DNA from: Clostridia bacterium
Lineage (GTDB): Bacteria; Bacillota; Clostridia; Christensenellales; Aristaeellaceae
Assembly: GCA_017550745.1 (NCBI GenBank)
Contig: JAFZOG010000058.1
Coordinates: 1-46,456, forward strand
Direction of reading: 5' to 3'
Length of the DNA: 46,456 bases
The position numbers were made by a program, and so were the translations under genes. Of this stretch, positions 17,303-25,151 are shown piece after piece (position 1 is the first letter of the stretch; every line of letters begins with the position of its first letter). Under the pieces are notes generated by a model. The model was not told the origin of the DNA, did not search any database, and was given only the letters and a program-made list of their open reading frames with translations.

Positions 17303-18094
17303 ATGGACTTTGACCGCCTTCCCGCGCCGATTCAAAAATACATCCAGGGCCGGCCCTATCAGGTGAATGAGACCGGCATGTCCGGCTCCAGCGTGCTGAT
17401 GTTTCCGGACATGGTGCTGAAAACCGGCCCACGCAGCGCATTGTCTGACGGCATGGTGCAGGTGATGCGCTGGCTGGATGGCAGGCTGCCCGCGCCGCGC
17501 ATCCTCCATTATGCGCATGATGAGGAGAAGGAATACCTGCTTATGACCCGTGTGCCGGGCAAAATGGCCTGCGACAAAAGCTATATGAACCGGCCCGAGC
17601 TGCTGCTCAGGCTGCTGGCGGAAGCGCTGCAAATGCTTTGGCAGGTGGATCTTTCCGGCTGCCCCCGAAGCCGGGCATTGGATGAAGAACTGGCGCACGC
17701 TCGTTACAGCCTGGAAAACGGGCTGGTGGATTTTTCCCGCTGCGAGCCTGAAACCTTCGGCCCCGGCGGCTTTGAAAGCCCGGAAGCGCTCCTTGACTGG
17801 CTGGAAGAAAACAAGCCGCCGCTGGAGCCTGCGTTTTCCCACGGTGACTGCTGCCTGCTCAATATCCTTTTTGACGGGGAGCGGGTCAGCGGATTCATCG
17901 ACCTGGGCGATTCGGGCATCGCCGACAAATGGCGCGATCTTTCGCTGTGCTACCGCAGCCTGAAACACAACACCAACGGGTTCTACGGCCGCCTGCTCCC
18001 CGGCTTCAAGCCGGAAAGGCTGTTCGATGCTCTGGGCATCGCTCCCGATTGGGATAAAATGCGCTATTACATCCTGCTGGACGAATTCTTCTGA
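17303..18094 (+). CDS. APH(3')-like aminoglycoside phosphotransferase-family kinase
   Basis: The product has 263 residues, nearly identical in length to APH(3')-III-type enzymes (264). The kinase core is intact: Lys40, Brenner motif HGDCCLLN (Asp182, Asn187) and metal-binding Asp200 in GFIDLG. The C-terminal YYILLDEFF matches the substrate-binding tail of APH(3'). Compared from memory with APH(3')-IIIa, the positions of substrate residues Asp193 and Arg211 are Leu185 and Asp203, and the Glu that pairs with the ATP Lys appears replaced (Met51, with Asp49 nearby). Resistance is therefore not assured and another small-molecule substrate is possible. It follows dut directly with only a weak GGGGAAAAG box. 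Confidence 0.85.
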   Translation: MDFDRLPAPIQKYIQGRPYQVNETGMSGSSVLMFPDMVLKTGPRSALSDGMVQVMRWLDGRLPAPRILHYAHDEEKEYLLMTRVPGKMACDKSYMNRPELLLRLLAEALQMLWQVDLSGCPRSRALDEELAHARYSLENGLVDFSRCEPETFGPGGFESPEALLDWLEENKPPLEPAFSHGDCCLLNILFDGERVSGFIDLGDSGIADKWRDLSLCYRSLKHNTNGFYGRLLPGFKPERLFDALGIAPDWDKMRYYILLDEFF

Positions 18095-18097
18095 GGC

Positions 18098-18126
18098 TTG
18101 CGCGTTTTCCTGATTTGGGATATAAT
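18098..18126 (+). promoter_or_regulatory. Sigma-A-type promoter for deoD
   Basis: TTGCGC, a 17-bp spacer and a perfect TATAAT lie just after the kinase stop codon and 22 bp before the deoD ATG. Confidence 0.7.
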
Positions 18127-18147
18127 GGGCCAAAAGGAGGAATGAAG

Positions 18148-18852
18148 ATGCCTACATTGCATAACGGCGCGAATCCGGGGGATTTCGCCCCCACCGTGCT
18201 CATGCCCGGCGACCCGCTGCGCTCCAAGTTTATCGCCGACACTTATCTGGAAAACGCCAGGCTGGTGAACAACGTGCGCGGCGTCCAGGGCTACACCGGG
18301 GAATATAAAGGAAAGAAAGTATCCGTGATGGCATCCGGCATGGGGATGCCCTCCATCGGCATATATTCCTATGAACTCTATCACTTTCTGGGCGTAGAGA
18401 ATATCATCCGTGTGGGCTCCGCCGGGATGATCAGCCCCAAGCTGAAAATCCGCTCCATCGTGGCGGGCATGAGCGCCTACACCAATTCCAATTACGGCGC
18501 GCAGTTCGGTTTCCATGGAAATCTCGGCCCCTGCTGTTCCTATGAGCTGCTGGAAAAGGCTGTGGCAGCCGGGCGGAAAATGGGCCATGAGATCGTGGTG
18601 GGTCCGGTGTATTCCACGGATACCTTCTACGACGCCTCTGTGGTCAAGCCCGCGACCGTGCTCAAAGACCTGGGCGTGCTGTGCGTCGAGATGGAAGCCT
18701 ACGCCCTGTACCTGAACGCCGCGCGGGCCGGGAAGAACGCCCTTTGCCTTCTGACCATCTCCGACGATGTATTCACCGGCGAATCCCTGAGCGCCCAGGA
18801 AGTGCGCGAAACCTTCACCCAGATGATGGAAATCGCGCTGGAAATCGCGTGA
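18148..18852 (+). CDS. deoD: Purine nucleoside phosphorylase, DeoD type
   Basis: The product has 234 residues, the normal size for the hexameric enzyme that cleaves purine nucleosides with phosphate. N-terminal VLMPGDPLR carries the phosphate-binding Arg, and GSAG, VEMEAYALY and ISDDVFTGE form the base and ribose pocket. Of two nearby ATGs, the one at 18148 is spaced seven bases from AAGGAGG and gives the canonical MPTLHN start. Its stop overlaps the next gene's GTG. It works with the DeoC enzyme encoded at 38563 in deoxynucleoside salvage. Confidence 0.95.
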   Translation: MPTLHNGANPGDFAPTVLMPGDPLRSKFIADTYLENARLVNNVRGVQGYTGEYKGKKVSVMASGMGMPSIGIYSYELYHFLGVENIIRVGSAGMISPKLKIRSIVAGMSAYTNSNYGAQFGFHGNLGPCCSYELLEKAVAAGRKMGHEIVVGPVYSTDTFYDASVVKPATVLKDLGVLCVEMEAYALYLNAARAGKNALCLLTISDDVFTGESLSAQEVRETFTQMMEIALEIA

Positions 18853-19274
18853 GGATCCTGGTCAGCGCCTGCCTGCTGGGCGTCTGCTGCCGTTACGACG
18901 GAAGCGGCAGGCCCTGCCGGGCGGTGATGGATCTGGGAAAAGAACACGAATTGGTCCCGGTCTGCCCGGAGCAGCTGGGCGGCCTGCCCACGCCCCGCCC
19001 GCCCGCTGAGATCCAGGGAGAACGGGTGGTGACATGCGAAGGCCGGGATGTGACCGCCGAATACTGTAAGGGCGCGGAGGAAGCCGCGCGGCTCTGCCGG
19101 ATGCTGCGGTGCGGCCGCGCCATCCTGAAGGCCCGCAGCCCGTCCTGCGGAAGCGAACAGGTATACGACGGCTCCTTCAGTGGGCGGCTCGTCTCCGGAG
19201 ACGGCATGACCGCCCGGAAACTCAAGGCGATGGGTGTTCCTGTGACGACGGAAGAAAGCCTGGATCCAGGCTGA
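18849..19274 (+). CDS. DUF523 family protein
   Basis: The product has 141 residues and begins at a GTG that overlaps the deoD stop codon (GTGA), so translation is probably coupled. Family motifs are clear: VSACLLGVCCRYDG at the N-terminus, VCPEQLGGLPTPRPPAEI, and ARSPSCG near residue 97. The function is not established. Several conserved cysteines suggest metal or redox chemistry. Longer upstream frames are ruled out because they overlap deoD. Confidence 0.88.
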   Translation: MRILVSACLLGVCCRYDGSGRPCRAVMDLGKEHELVPVCPEQLGGLPTPRPPAEIQGERVVTCEGRDVTAEYCKGAEEAARLCRMLRCGRAILKARSPSCGSEQVYDGSFSGRLVSGDGMTARKLKAMGVPVTTEESLDPG

Positions 19275-19323
19275 GGTGCCCTTTACAGCGTCATGCTGAT
19301 TCATTTGATCCGGAGGAGCTTTC

Positions 19324-20190
19324 ATGCTGTCTTTTGTGAAGGCGCGCATGAAGCATGAGCGGCTGGTCGCTTATGCGGAAATCGCGCTGGGCTGCGTCAT
19401 CGGCGGCGCGGCGTATCCCATGTTTCTGGTGCCGAACAATATCGCGCCGGGCGGCCTGACGGGCATCGCCACGATCTTTAATTATCTGTGGGGCTGGCCG
19501 GTGGGCATCACGAGCATGGCGCTGAACCTGCCGCTGTTCGTGATCGGATACAAAGCCATGGGCCGGGTGTTCGCGTTCCGTTCTTTGGTGGCGACCCTGC
19601 TGTTTTCCGCGTGTATCGACCTGATCCAGCTTCCGCCGCTGACCGATGATATCCTGCTGGGCAGCGTATACGGCGCGCTGGTGCTTGGGGCTGGTCTGGG
19701 CCTGATCATGCGGGGCGGGGCTACCACCGGCGGGTCGGACATGGTTGCCCGGATGGTGAACAAGAAATTTCCGCTGATCACGGTGGGCGGCTTCCTGTTT
19801 CTGATCGACTGCTGCGTCATCCTCGCCGCTGCTTTCACCATGAGCGCCAAAGCGGCCCTGTATGCCCTCATCTGCATCTTTATTTCAGCCCGGGCGGTGG
19901 ACCTGGTGCTGGCGGGCTTTGGCTCCGCAAAGGCATGCTTCATCATCACCAACCGGGCCGCGGATATTTCGCGGCGCATCATGGAGGAGCTGGAACGGGG
20001 AGCCACGGTGCTTTCCGGCATCGGCGCCTACAGCAGGGAGGAACGCATGCTGCTCATCAGCGTGATTTCCCAGCGGGAGGTCATCCCGCTCAAAAAAATC
20101 GTGCAGCAGGAGGATGAAAAGGCGTTCATGTTCATCACCGATACCCATGAAACCCTGGGGGAGGGCTTCAACGCATTGGCGGGAGAATAA
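19324..20190 (+). CDS. YitT family membrane protein (DUF161/DUF2179)
   Basis: The product has 288 residues with about five to six transmembrane segments in the first 200 residues and a C-terminal soluble DUF2179 domain (from about 205: ACFIITNRAADISRRIMEEL and MFITDTHETLGEGF). The motif PNNIAPGGLTGIA near residue 38 and RGGATTGGSDMVA near 139 are typical. The function is unknown; possibly transport. It starts at an ATG with CGGAGGAG upstream. Confidence 0.92.
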   Translation: MLSFVKARMKHERLVAYAEIALGCVIGGAAYPMFLVPNNIAPGGLTGIATIFNYLWGWPVGITSMALNLPLFVIGYKAMGRVFAFRSLVATLLFSACIDLIQLPPLTDDILLGSVYGALVLGAGLGLIMRGGATTGGSDMVARMVNKKFPLITVGGFLFLIDCCVILAAAFTMSAKAALYALICIFISARAVDLVLAGFGSAKACFIITNRAADISRRIMEELERGATVLSGIGAYSREERMLLISVISQREVIPLKKIVQQEDEKAFMFITDTHETLGEGFNALAGE

Positions 20191-20249
20191 TCCCCTTGCG
20201 CCCGGGAAACGTTTGCAGTTTTTGGCAATTTATGATGGAGGGGAAAGAA

Positions 20250-20900
20250 ATGAAAAAGAAGTTAGTTTTGTCCGCGCTGTGTTTTGCGCTTTTTGCGGCG
20301 CTGATCGGGGTGGTCAGCACGGTGGACGTGGCGGCAATCGGGCCGCAGGAAACCAAAGTGGGCCTGTCGCATCTGAATCAGGCAGTGCATGATGCGCTGG
20401 GCGTGAATTATACCCTGTACAATATTACGGAATACATCGGGTACGCTGCCATTCTGACGGCCTTATGCTTCGCGGCGCTGGGCGCGTGGCAGCTGATCCG
20501 GGGCAGGAGCCTGGCCAAAGTGGATCGGGCCCTCCTTATGCTGGGGGTGCTGTATGTGGTGCTGGGGGTCCTGTATGTCTTTTTCGAAAAATTCATTGTG
20601 AATTACCGCCCGGTGATCATGCCCGATGAAACCGGTCCAGAGGCTTCGTTCCCTTCCAGCCACACCATGCTGTTTACGGTGATCCTGGGCAGCACGGCCC
20701 TGGTGGCGGGGCGTTATATCAAACGGGCGGAAACGGCGCTGCTGGTGCGGGTCATCTGCGTGGTGGCCATTACTGTAGGCGTGCTGTTCCGCTTCGGTTC
20801 AGGCGTACACTGGCTTACGGATATTATCGGCGGGCTGCTTATCAGCGCCGCGCTGCTGCTGGGTTTCTCGGCGGCGCTGGACAAAAGCAAAGCCGCATAG
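20250..20900 (+). CDS. PAP2 family membrane phosphatase
   Basis: The product has 216 residues with about six membrane segments. The three phosphatase motifs are present: KFIVNYRP (114-121), FPSSHT (134-139) and RFGSGVHWLTD with His187 and Asp191. Members dephosphorylate lipid phosphates such as undecaprenyl pyrophosphate or phosphatidic acid on the outer membrane face. An ATG at 20250 with GGAGGGG seven bases upstream was chosen over an 18-residue extension. A strong terminator follows. Confidence 0.9.
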   Translation: MKKKLVLSALCFALFAALIGVVSTVDVAAIGPQETKVGLSHLNQAVHDALGVNYTLYNITEYIGYAAILTALCFAALGAWQLIRGRSLAKVDRALLMLGVLYVVLGVLYVFFEKFIVNYRPVIMPDETGPEASFPSSHTMLFTVILGSTALVAGRYIKRAETALLVRVICVVAITVGVLFRFGSGVHWLTDIIGGLLISAALLLGFSAALDKSKAA

Positions 20901-20918
20901 CGGAACAGATAATGAATT

Positions 20919-20952
20919 GGCTGGCCCGATGCGGGCCAGCCGATATTTTTTT
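20919..20952 (+). terminator. Rho-independent terminator after the PAP2 gene
   Basis: GGCTGGCCC pairs perfectly with GGGCCAGCC around a five-base loop, then GATATTTTTTT. It marks the convergent boundary with the minus-strand DUF4097 gene, whose stop codon lies at its edge. Confidence 0.88.
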
Positions 20953-21932
20953 CAGTTTTCTTTGGCATTGACCGTCACGTTTCCGGATGTGGTGTGGATC
21001 TTGACCGCGGCGCTTCCGTCCCCGGCGGTATAGTCTTTTCCGTTTTGCGTCAGGGGCAGGTTATGCTTGATGTTTCCGCTGGTGGTTTCGATCCTCGCCG
21101 TGAACCCCGGCGCTGTCGGCAAGCAGGCGGTCACATCGCCGGAAGTGGTGTGAACGTCCAATTCCTGCATGGCGCTCATTTCCACAGTGGCCTTGCCGCT
21201 GACTGAACCGATTTCCGCTTTTCCCGCGACGCCGACCACAGCGTGGATATCGCCCGAAGTGGATTTGGCCTTGAATTCTTTGGCTGCCTTCACCGTGGCC
21301 CGGATCCCGCCGGAGGTGGTTTCAAGCGCGGTTTTGCCGCTTGTCCCGGCGGAATCGAGCGTGATCCTTCCGGAGACAGTTTTCAGGGAGATTTCTTCCG
21401 CCTCGTTCAGCACTTCCAGTTGTACATCTCCGGAAACCAGACTGGCTTTGACGCTTCCGGCATTCACCGATGCGCGGATGCTTCCCGAGGCTGTTTTCAG
21501 CGTCACGCTGCCTGCCTGCAGCGCAGGGATGTTCAGATCGCCCGAGGCGGTTTGGATGCTCACTTGATCCAGCGAGCGGCCCATCGGCAGCGTAACGGTC
21601 AGTTCCTTTTCATGCGGGAGGAGAGAGAACAGATGGAATCCCGGCTGCTCGTATTCGACCCGCAGCGTGTCACCGTCCAGACACCAGCGCATCTGCATGT
21701 CCTTGCTGATCACCCCGGTGGTTTTTTCGCTGAGGATGACGGTGTCTCCGTTGTGATACGCGATATTGACCTGCCCGCTGGTCCAGTTGATATCCAGGTT
21801 CCTGACCGCGGCGCCGATTTCCGCGCCGCCGGAGGCATACCGCTCGGCAAGGGCGGCGGGAAACAGCGTCACAGCCGCCAGCACGACGGCGCACAGAGCC
21901 AACAGGATTTTCATGATCTGATTATTTTTCAT
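20952..21932 (-). CDS. Exported DUF4097 beta-strand-repeat protein
   Basis: The product has 326 residues with a signal peptide (cleavage near AALA|ERY). The rest is a repetitive beta-structure with recurring TxSG(D/N/S) turns (TASGD, TASGS, LVSGD, TVSGR, TTSGG, STSGD, TTSGD, TTSGN) about every 20 residues, typical of DUF4097, probably a right-handed beta-helix-like adhesin fold. Its start overlaps the anti-sigma gene by 11 bp, so it belongs to the sigma operon and may be its envelope-related output or part of signal sensing (inference). Confidence 0.88.
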   Translation of the reverse strand: MKNNQIMKILLALCAVVLAAVTLFPAALAERYASGGAEIGAAVRNLDINWTSGQVNIAYHNGDTVILSEKTTGVISKDMQMRWCLDGDTLRVEYEQPGFHLFSLLPHEKELTVTLPMGRSLDQVSIQTASGDLNIPALQAGSVTLKTASGSIRASVNAGSVKASLVSGDVQLEVLNEAEEISLKTVSGRITLDSAGTSGKTALETTSGGIRATVKAAKEFKAKSTSGDIHAVVGVAGKAEIGSVSGKATVEMSAMQELDVHTTSGDVTACLPTAPGFTARIETTSGNIKHNLPLTQNGKDYTAGDGSAAVKIHTTSGNVTVNAKEN

Positions 21933-22659
21933 TTTTCTTTTCCCTCTTTTTCATGATTTCGGAAACGATCAGGCCGATGCCCACGATCACGCCGACGGTG
22001 AACAGCACGGTGCCCAGGGTGAGCCTTCCGTGGGAGCCGATCATGCTCATCATGTTGAAAAACAGCGCGATGTCGATGGCGGCCAGGATCACCCAGGGAT
22101 TGTTGCCGCCGATGAGCTTTTTCATCGGGCGCGACTTGAGGGTGAAGGGAAGGCCGATTGCCGCAAGGCCAAACAGCGACGCGCTGGAGGCGATCCAGAA
22201 CCAGCTGCCCCGGCTGTGGATGCACACCACCGCCAGCAGCAGCATGAGGCTTGCGCTGAACGCGCAGAGCATCCAGAAGAATTTGTCCTCCTGTACCATG
22301 ATGGGCACAACGCTTACCGACGCGGCGACGCAAAGGGAGGCCAGCACGATATCGATCCAGCCCATGGGAGAGCCGAAAAGATAGAGGCAAATCAGGATCG
22401 GAATGATGAATGCGCCGGAAACTGCCGATCCAACCGCGGCGGTACGCTTCCTGAATTGCGTGAGCCCGTACCGGAGCACCGAGTCTTTTTCATTTTTCAG
22501 GTTGTTTTCAATTTCCGTTTCCTTGATTTTTTGCAGCATATCCCGGCATTCCGCGCAGTCCAGCAGGTGCTCGTTCACCAGCGCGCGGCTTTTTTCGCTG
22601 CATGCCTCGTCCGCGTACAGCGGCAGCAGATCACGAATCACTTCACAATCCATGTTCAT
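21922..22659 (-). CDS. Anti-sigma factor with zf-HC2 domain
   Basis: The product has 245 residues. The N-terminal zinc-binding anti-sigma domain shows H31-x3-C35-x2-C38 in EHLLDCAEC with an upstream Cys5. Six hydrophobic segments follow (about 78-235), so it is membrane-anchored with an unusually large membrane part and little extracytoplasmic domain. It overlaps the sigma gene by 17 bp and is the predicted partner holding the sigma factor inactive. The start could be the ATG at 22659 or at 22653; the former is slightly better placed to AAGG. Confidence 0.88.
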   Translation of the reverse strand: MNMDCEVIRDLLPLYADEACSEKSRALVNEHLLDCAECRDMLQKIKETEIENNLKNEKDSVLRYGLTQFRKRTAAVGSAVSGAFIIPILICLYLFGSPMGWIDIVLASLCVAASVSVVPIMVQEDKFFWMLCAFSASLMLLLAVVCIHSRGSWFWIASSASLFGLAAIGLPFTLKSRPMKKLIGGNNPWVILAAIDIALFFNMMSMIGSHGRLTLGTVLFTVGVIVGIGLIVSEIMKKREKKNEK

Positions 22660-23134
22660 TTATCCTTTCCTGTAATTTGAGCCGGGCCCGGTGATATGTG
22701 ACCCTGGCCCAGTTTTCGGTTTTGCCGAAAATCGTTCCGATCTCCCGAAAGCTCAGTTCCCCGAATATTCTCAGCTCAAACACTTCCCGGTAAGGCTCCT
22801 CCAGCGTGTGCAGCGCCATATGTACGCGGAAGGAGCTGTCCCGGTCCGCGGCACGCTGCTCAACGCCCTTTGCCGTATCCGGCAATTCCTCCGGGATCGG
22901 CTCGATCCGCTCCTGCCGCCGCCTTTCGTCGAGAAATAGATTCTTTGCGATGGCGCACAGCCAGGTCGCCTCGTCCGATTCTCCGCGGAATGCGCGCTGC
23001 TTTGACATGGCGCGGAAGAAGGTTTCCTGGGTGATTTCTTCCGCCTGCGCGCGGTCTTTGGACAGCGTCATCACAAAGGAAAACACCCGCATGTAATAGG
23101 CTTCGTACAGCTTCCCGTTTTGTTCCTGGGCCAC
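22643..23134 (-). CDS. ECF-family RNA polymerase sigma factor
   Basis: The product has 163 residues. Region 2 is seen as EEITQETFFRAM...WLCAIAKNLFLDERRR and region 4 as LEEPYREVFELRIFGELSFREIG, followed by a helix-turn-helix. The GTG at 23134 lies seven bases after AAAGGAGG and is preferred over upstream ATGs without a box. Downstream overlapping genes are its anti-sigma factor and a DUF4097 protein. An ECF-like promoter lies just upstream, so it probably autoregulates. Confidence 0.92.
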   Translation of the reverse strand: MAQEQNGKLYEAYYMRVFSFVMTLSKDRAQAEEITQETFFRAMSKQRAFRGESDEATWLCAIAKNLFLDERRRQERIEPIPEELPDTAKGVEQRAADRDSSFRVHMALHTLEEPYREVFELRIFGELSFREIGTIFGKTENWARVTYHRARLKLQERINEHGL

Positions 23135-23166
23135 ATGCTCACCTCCTTTCATCCGGTCTCGTCGGT

Positions 23167-23194
23167 TAGACGGAGGAATCAAAGATTCGTTACA
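23167..23194 (-). promoter_or_regulatory. ECF-type autoregulatory promoter
   Basis: Minus-strand TGTAAC, a 16-bp spacer and CGTCTA match the general ECF pattern (AAC-containing -35 and CGTC -10) and sit 33 bp upstream of the sigma gene start. No sigma-A hexamers are seen at that place. Confidence 0.6.
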
Positions 23195-23211
23195 GGAAAA
23201 AATAAAATTTT

Positions 23212-23907
23212 TCAGGAATTTTGAAAGGCAGCGGAAATCGGGCTGAATTTTGCCCCGTTGTTTCTAATCTCTGCATCAATTCTTTCTGCCGTCATGTTTA
23301 CCGGTGAATCAATGGGTCTGTTGCTATTTTTAGCCTTTTCTTTTATTGCCTCTCCTTTCTTTATCAATCCCTCTCGCTTTCCATCAAGTTGTTTATCTGA
23401 TAAAAACTGAGCTGGAATATTTGATAGAATTGTAACATCATTTCCCTTGACATTTGAAATAATCTCTTGTAAAGTATAAATAGAAGATGTCAGCACGGGA
23501 GAACCGCTATTTGCGCTTTTCCCAGATGTGATGGCATCTTCTTTTATTGTTGCCACCACAAAAAGAGAATTATGTTGGTCGTTATCATTTACTCTTATTT
23601 CAAATTGTACTGGAAGAATTTGATTATTATAGCTGAACACTCCTAACAGATATACAAACGAATGAATTTTAGTTCCATCCTTCTGTGTATATTGTTATCT
23701 GTTTCCTAGCACTAAAACAGGAATTGCGCTCTTATATGTTTCTGTAAATACGGGCATCAGCGCTGCAAGATTTGATCTGTCTTTCCTTTGCTTGATCAAA
23801 CTCTCATGAATCGTTCTGCTTGAAAATATGAAAGAATCTGCGTATCTCTCAGCATGCGCAAAAATACGGAAAACCTCCGCAAAATGGAGGTCGCAGTCAT
23901 ACCGCTG
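23212..23907 (-). pseudogene. Decayed fragment resembling a phage/ICE large polyvalent protein
   Basis: This AT-rich stretch encodes one continuous minus-strand frame of 231 sense codons interrupted by an in-frame TAA at 23695-23697. The upstream 70 codons run back to a TGA at 23908-23910. The downstream part, including a GTG at 23640, would encode at most 142 residues. The pattern SLIKQ...LAAL...SAIPVLV then KIHSFVYLLGVF...ILPVQFEIRVND resembles domains associated with large polyvalent proteins of Gram-positive mobile elements. Base composition and codon use differ sharply from both neighbours. It is probably a truncated remnant; the family call is tentative. Confidence 0.5.
23860..23891 (-). 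terminator. Probable terminator of the kor-suc operon
   Basis: Minus-strand ACCTCC-ATTTTGC-GGAGGT followed by TTTCCGTATTTTT lies 45 bp after the SemiSWEET-like gene. It is nested in a wider inverted repeat (CGCAAAATG / CATTTTGCG). Confidence 0.55.
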
Positions 23908-23935
23908 TCATTTTGACATTTTGCGATTCGTTTTC

Positions 23936-24229
23936 TCAGCAGAAAAAGCCTTTCTTTCCGGTTTTTTCATACCGATGGTTGCGGATCCACAGCAGCAGAT
24001 CCACCGTGACCATGACGGTATTGATGATGTAAAAGACAAAGGCAAGGTTGTAGTTGCGGGCAACGACTTTGGAGCAGATGCCGCAGATATACCCCACCAG
24101 GATAAAGCAGCTAAAGAGGATGCTTTTGCCGCCGGTGGACCAGCTTTTATACATGCGCACGATGGACAGCGGCCAGGAGATTCCAAAGCAAAGGATCATA
24201 ACAGTTTCCAGGATTTCGGCAGTATTCAT
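23936..24229 (-). CDS. SemiSWEET/PQ-loop-like small membrane protein
   Basis: The product has 97 residues with three hydrophobic helices. The first helix ends in CFGISWPLSIVRMYKS and the second begins SILFSCFILVGYICG, a layout like the PQ-loop/SemiSWEET half-transporters (here with WP in place of PQ). These work as dimers to move sugars or other small solutes. It starts 20 bp after sucD and probably is the last gene of that operon, which could hint at transport of a dicarboxylate-related or sugar substrate; this is inference. Confidence 0.7.
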   Translation of the reverse strand: MNTAEILETVMILCFGISWPLSIVRMYKSWSTGGKSILFSCFILVGYICGICSKVVARNYNLAFVFYIINTVMVTVDLLLWIRNHRYEKTGKKGFFC

Positions 24230-24248
24230 CTTTTTTCACCCCATTCTT

Positions 24249-25151
24249 TCAGTCGGCGCGGCAGCGGTCCAGCAGTCCGCGTTCCGTCAGGATCTTTACA
24301 AGCGCGTCGCCGATCTTGTCCGGCGTCGTCGCGACCTCGGCACCGGCGGCGCGTAATGCTTCGATCTTGCCTATCGCCGTTCCCCTGCCGCCGGAGATGA
24401 TAGCGCCGGCATGGCCCATGCGTTTGCCCGCCGGCGCGGACTGCCCGCCGATAAAAGCAGCCACAGGCTTGGTCATTTCCGTTTGGATGTACGCGGCGGC
24501 TTCCTCCTCGCCGCTGCCTCCGATCTCACCGTTCATGACCACGGCATAGGTATCCGGGTCCGCTTCAAAGGCCTGCAGCGCTTCCAGAAAGCCGGTGCCC
24601 CGGATGGGATCGCCGCCGATGCCGACCACGGTTGACTGGCCGATCATACGGTCTGAGAGCTGCTTGACGGCTTCATAGGTCAGCGTGCCGGAGCGGGAAA
24701 TGACCCCCACGTGCCCTTTGCGGTGGATATAGCCGGGCATGATGCCGATCTTGCATTCCCCCGGCGTGATGATGCCCGGACAGTTGGGTCCGATGAGCCG
24801 CATATTCCCTCCCGCCAGATAATGCTTGACGCGCGCCATATCCAGGATGGGAATGCCTTCCGTGATACACACCGCCAGCTCGATCCCGGCATCCGCCGCC
24901 TCCAGGATCGCATCCGCGGCAAAGCGGGGCGGCACATAAATCACCGAGGCGTTTGCTTTGGTCGCGGCTTTGGCTTCCGCCACCGTTTGAAACACCGGCA
25001 CGCCCAGCAGCGTTTGGCCCCCCTTGCCGGGGGTGACGCCGGCGACGATTTTTGTGCCGTAAGAAAGCATCTGCTCCGTGTGGAACGCGCCTTGTTTTCC
25101 GGTAATTCCCTGCACGATCACCCTTGTGTTTGCATCGACCCAGATGCTCAC
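24249..25151 (-). CDS. sucD: Succinate-CoA ligase, alpha subunit
   Basis: The product has 300 residues. CoA-binding domain at the N-terminus (VQGITGKQG), [10 protein letters not shown] in the middle, and the phosphohistidine loop with His247 in KRMGHAGAI. With SucC it interconverts succinyl-CoA plus NDP and phosphate with succinate, CoA and NTP. The ATG overlaps the sucC stop (ATGA). Position after korDABC and sucC indicates a dedicated 2-oxoglutarate to succinate route with substrate-level phosphorylation. Confidence 0.96.
   Translation of the reverse strand: MSIWVDANTRVIVQGITGKQGAFHTEQMLSYGTKIVAGVTPGKGGQTLLGVPVFQTVAEAKAATKANASVIYVPPRFAADAILEAADAGIELAVCITEGIPILDMARVKHYLAGGNMRLIGPNCPGIITPGECKIGIMPGYIHRKGHVGVISRSGTLTYEAVKQLSDRMIGQSTVVGIGGDPIRGTGFLEALQAFEADPDTYAVVMNGEIGGSGEEEAAAYIQTEMTKPVAAFIGGQSAPAGKRMGHAGAIISGGRGTAIGKIEALRAAGAEVATTPDKIGDALVKILTERGLLDRCRAD

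Noticed and set aside
15628-17304. Minus-strand open frame of 558 codons across the xylanase and dut genes
   Set aside because: Antisense artefact of GC-rich codons; the plus-strand genes have clear catalytic motifs and ribosome binding sites.
17303-18094. Calling the APH-like kinase a proven aminoglycoside resistance gene
   Set aside because: Two drug-contact positions and the Glu partner of the ATP Lys appear changed, and no mobile context is present; only family membership is supportable.
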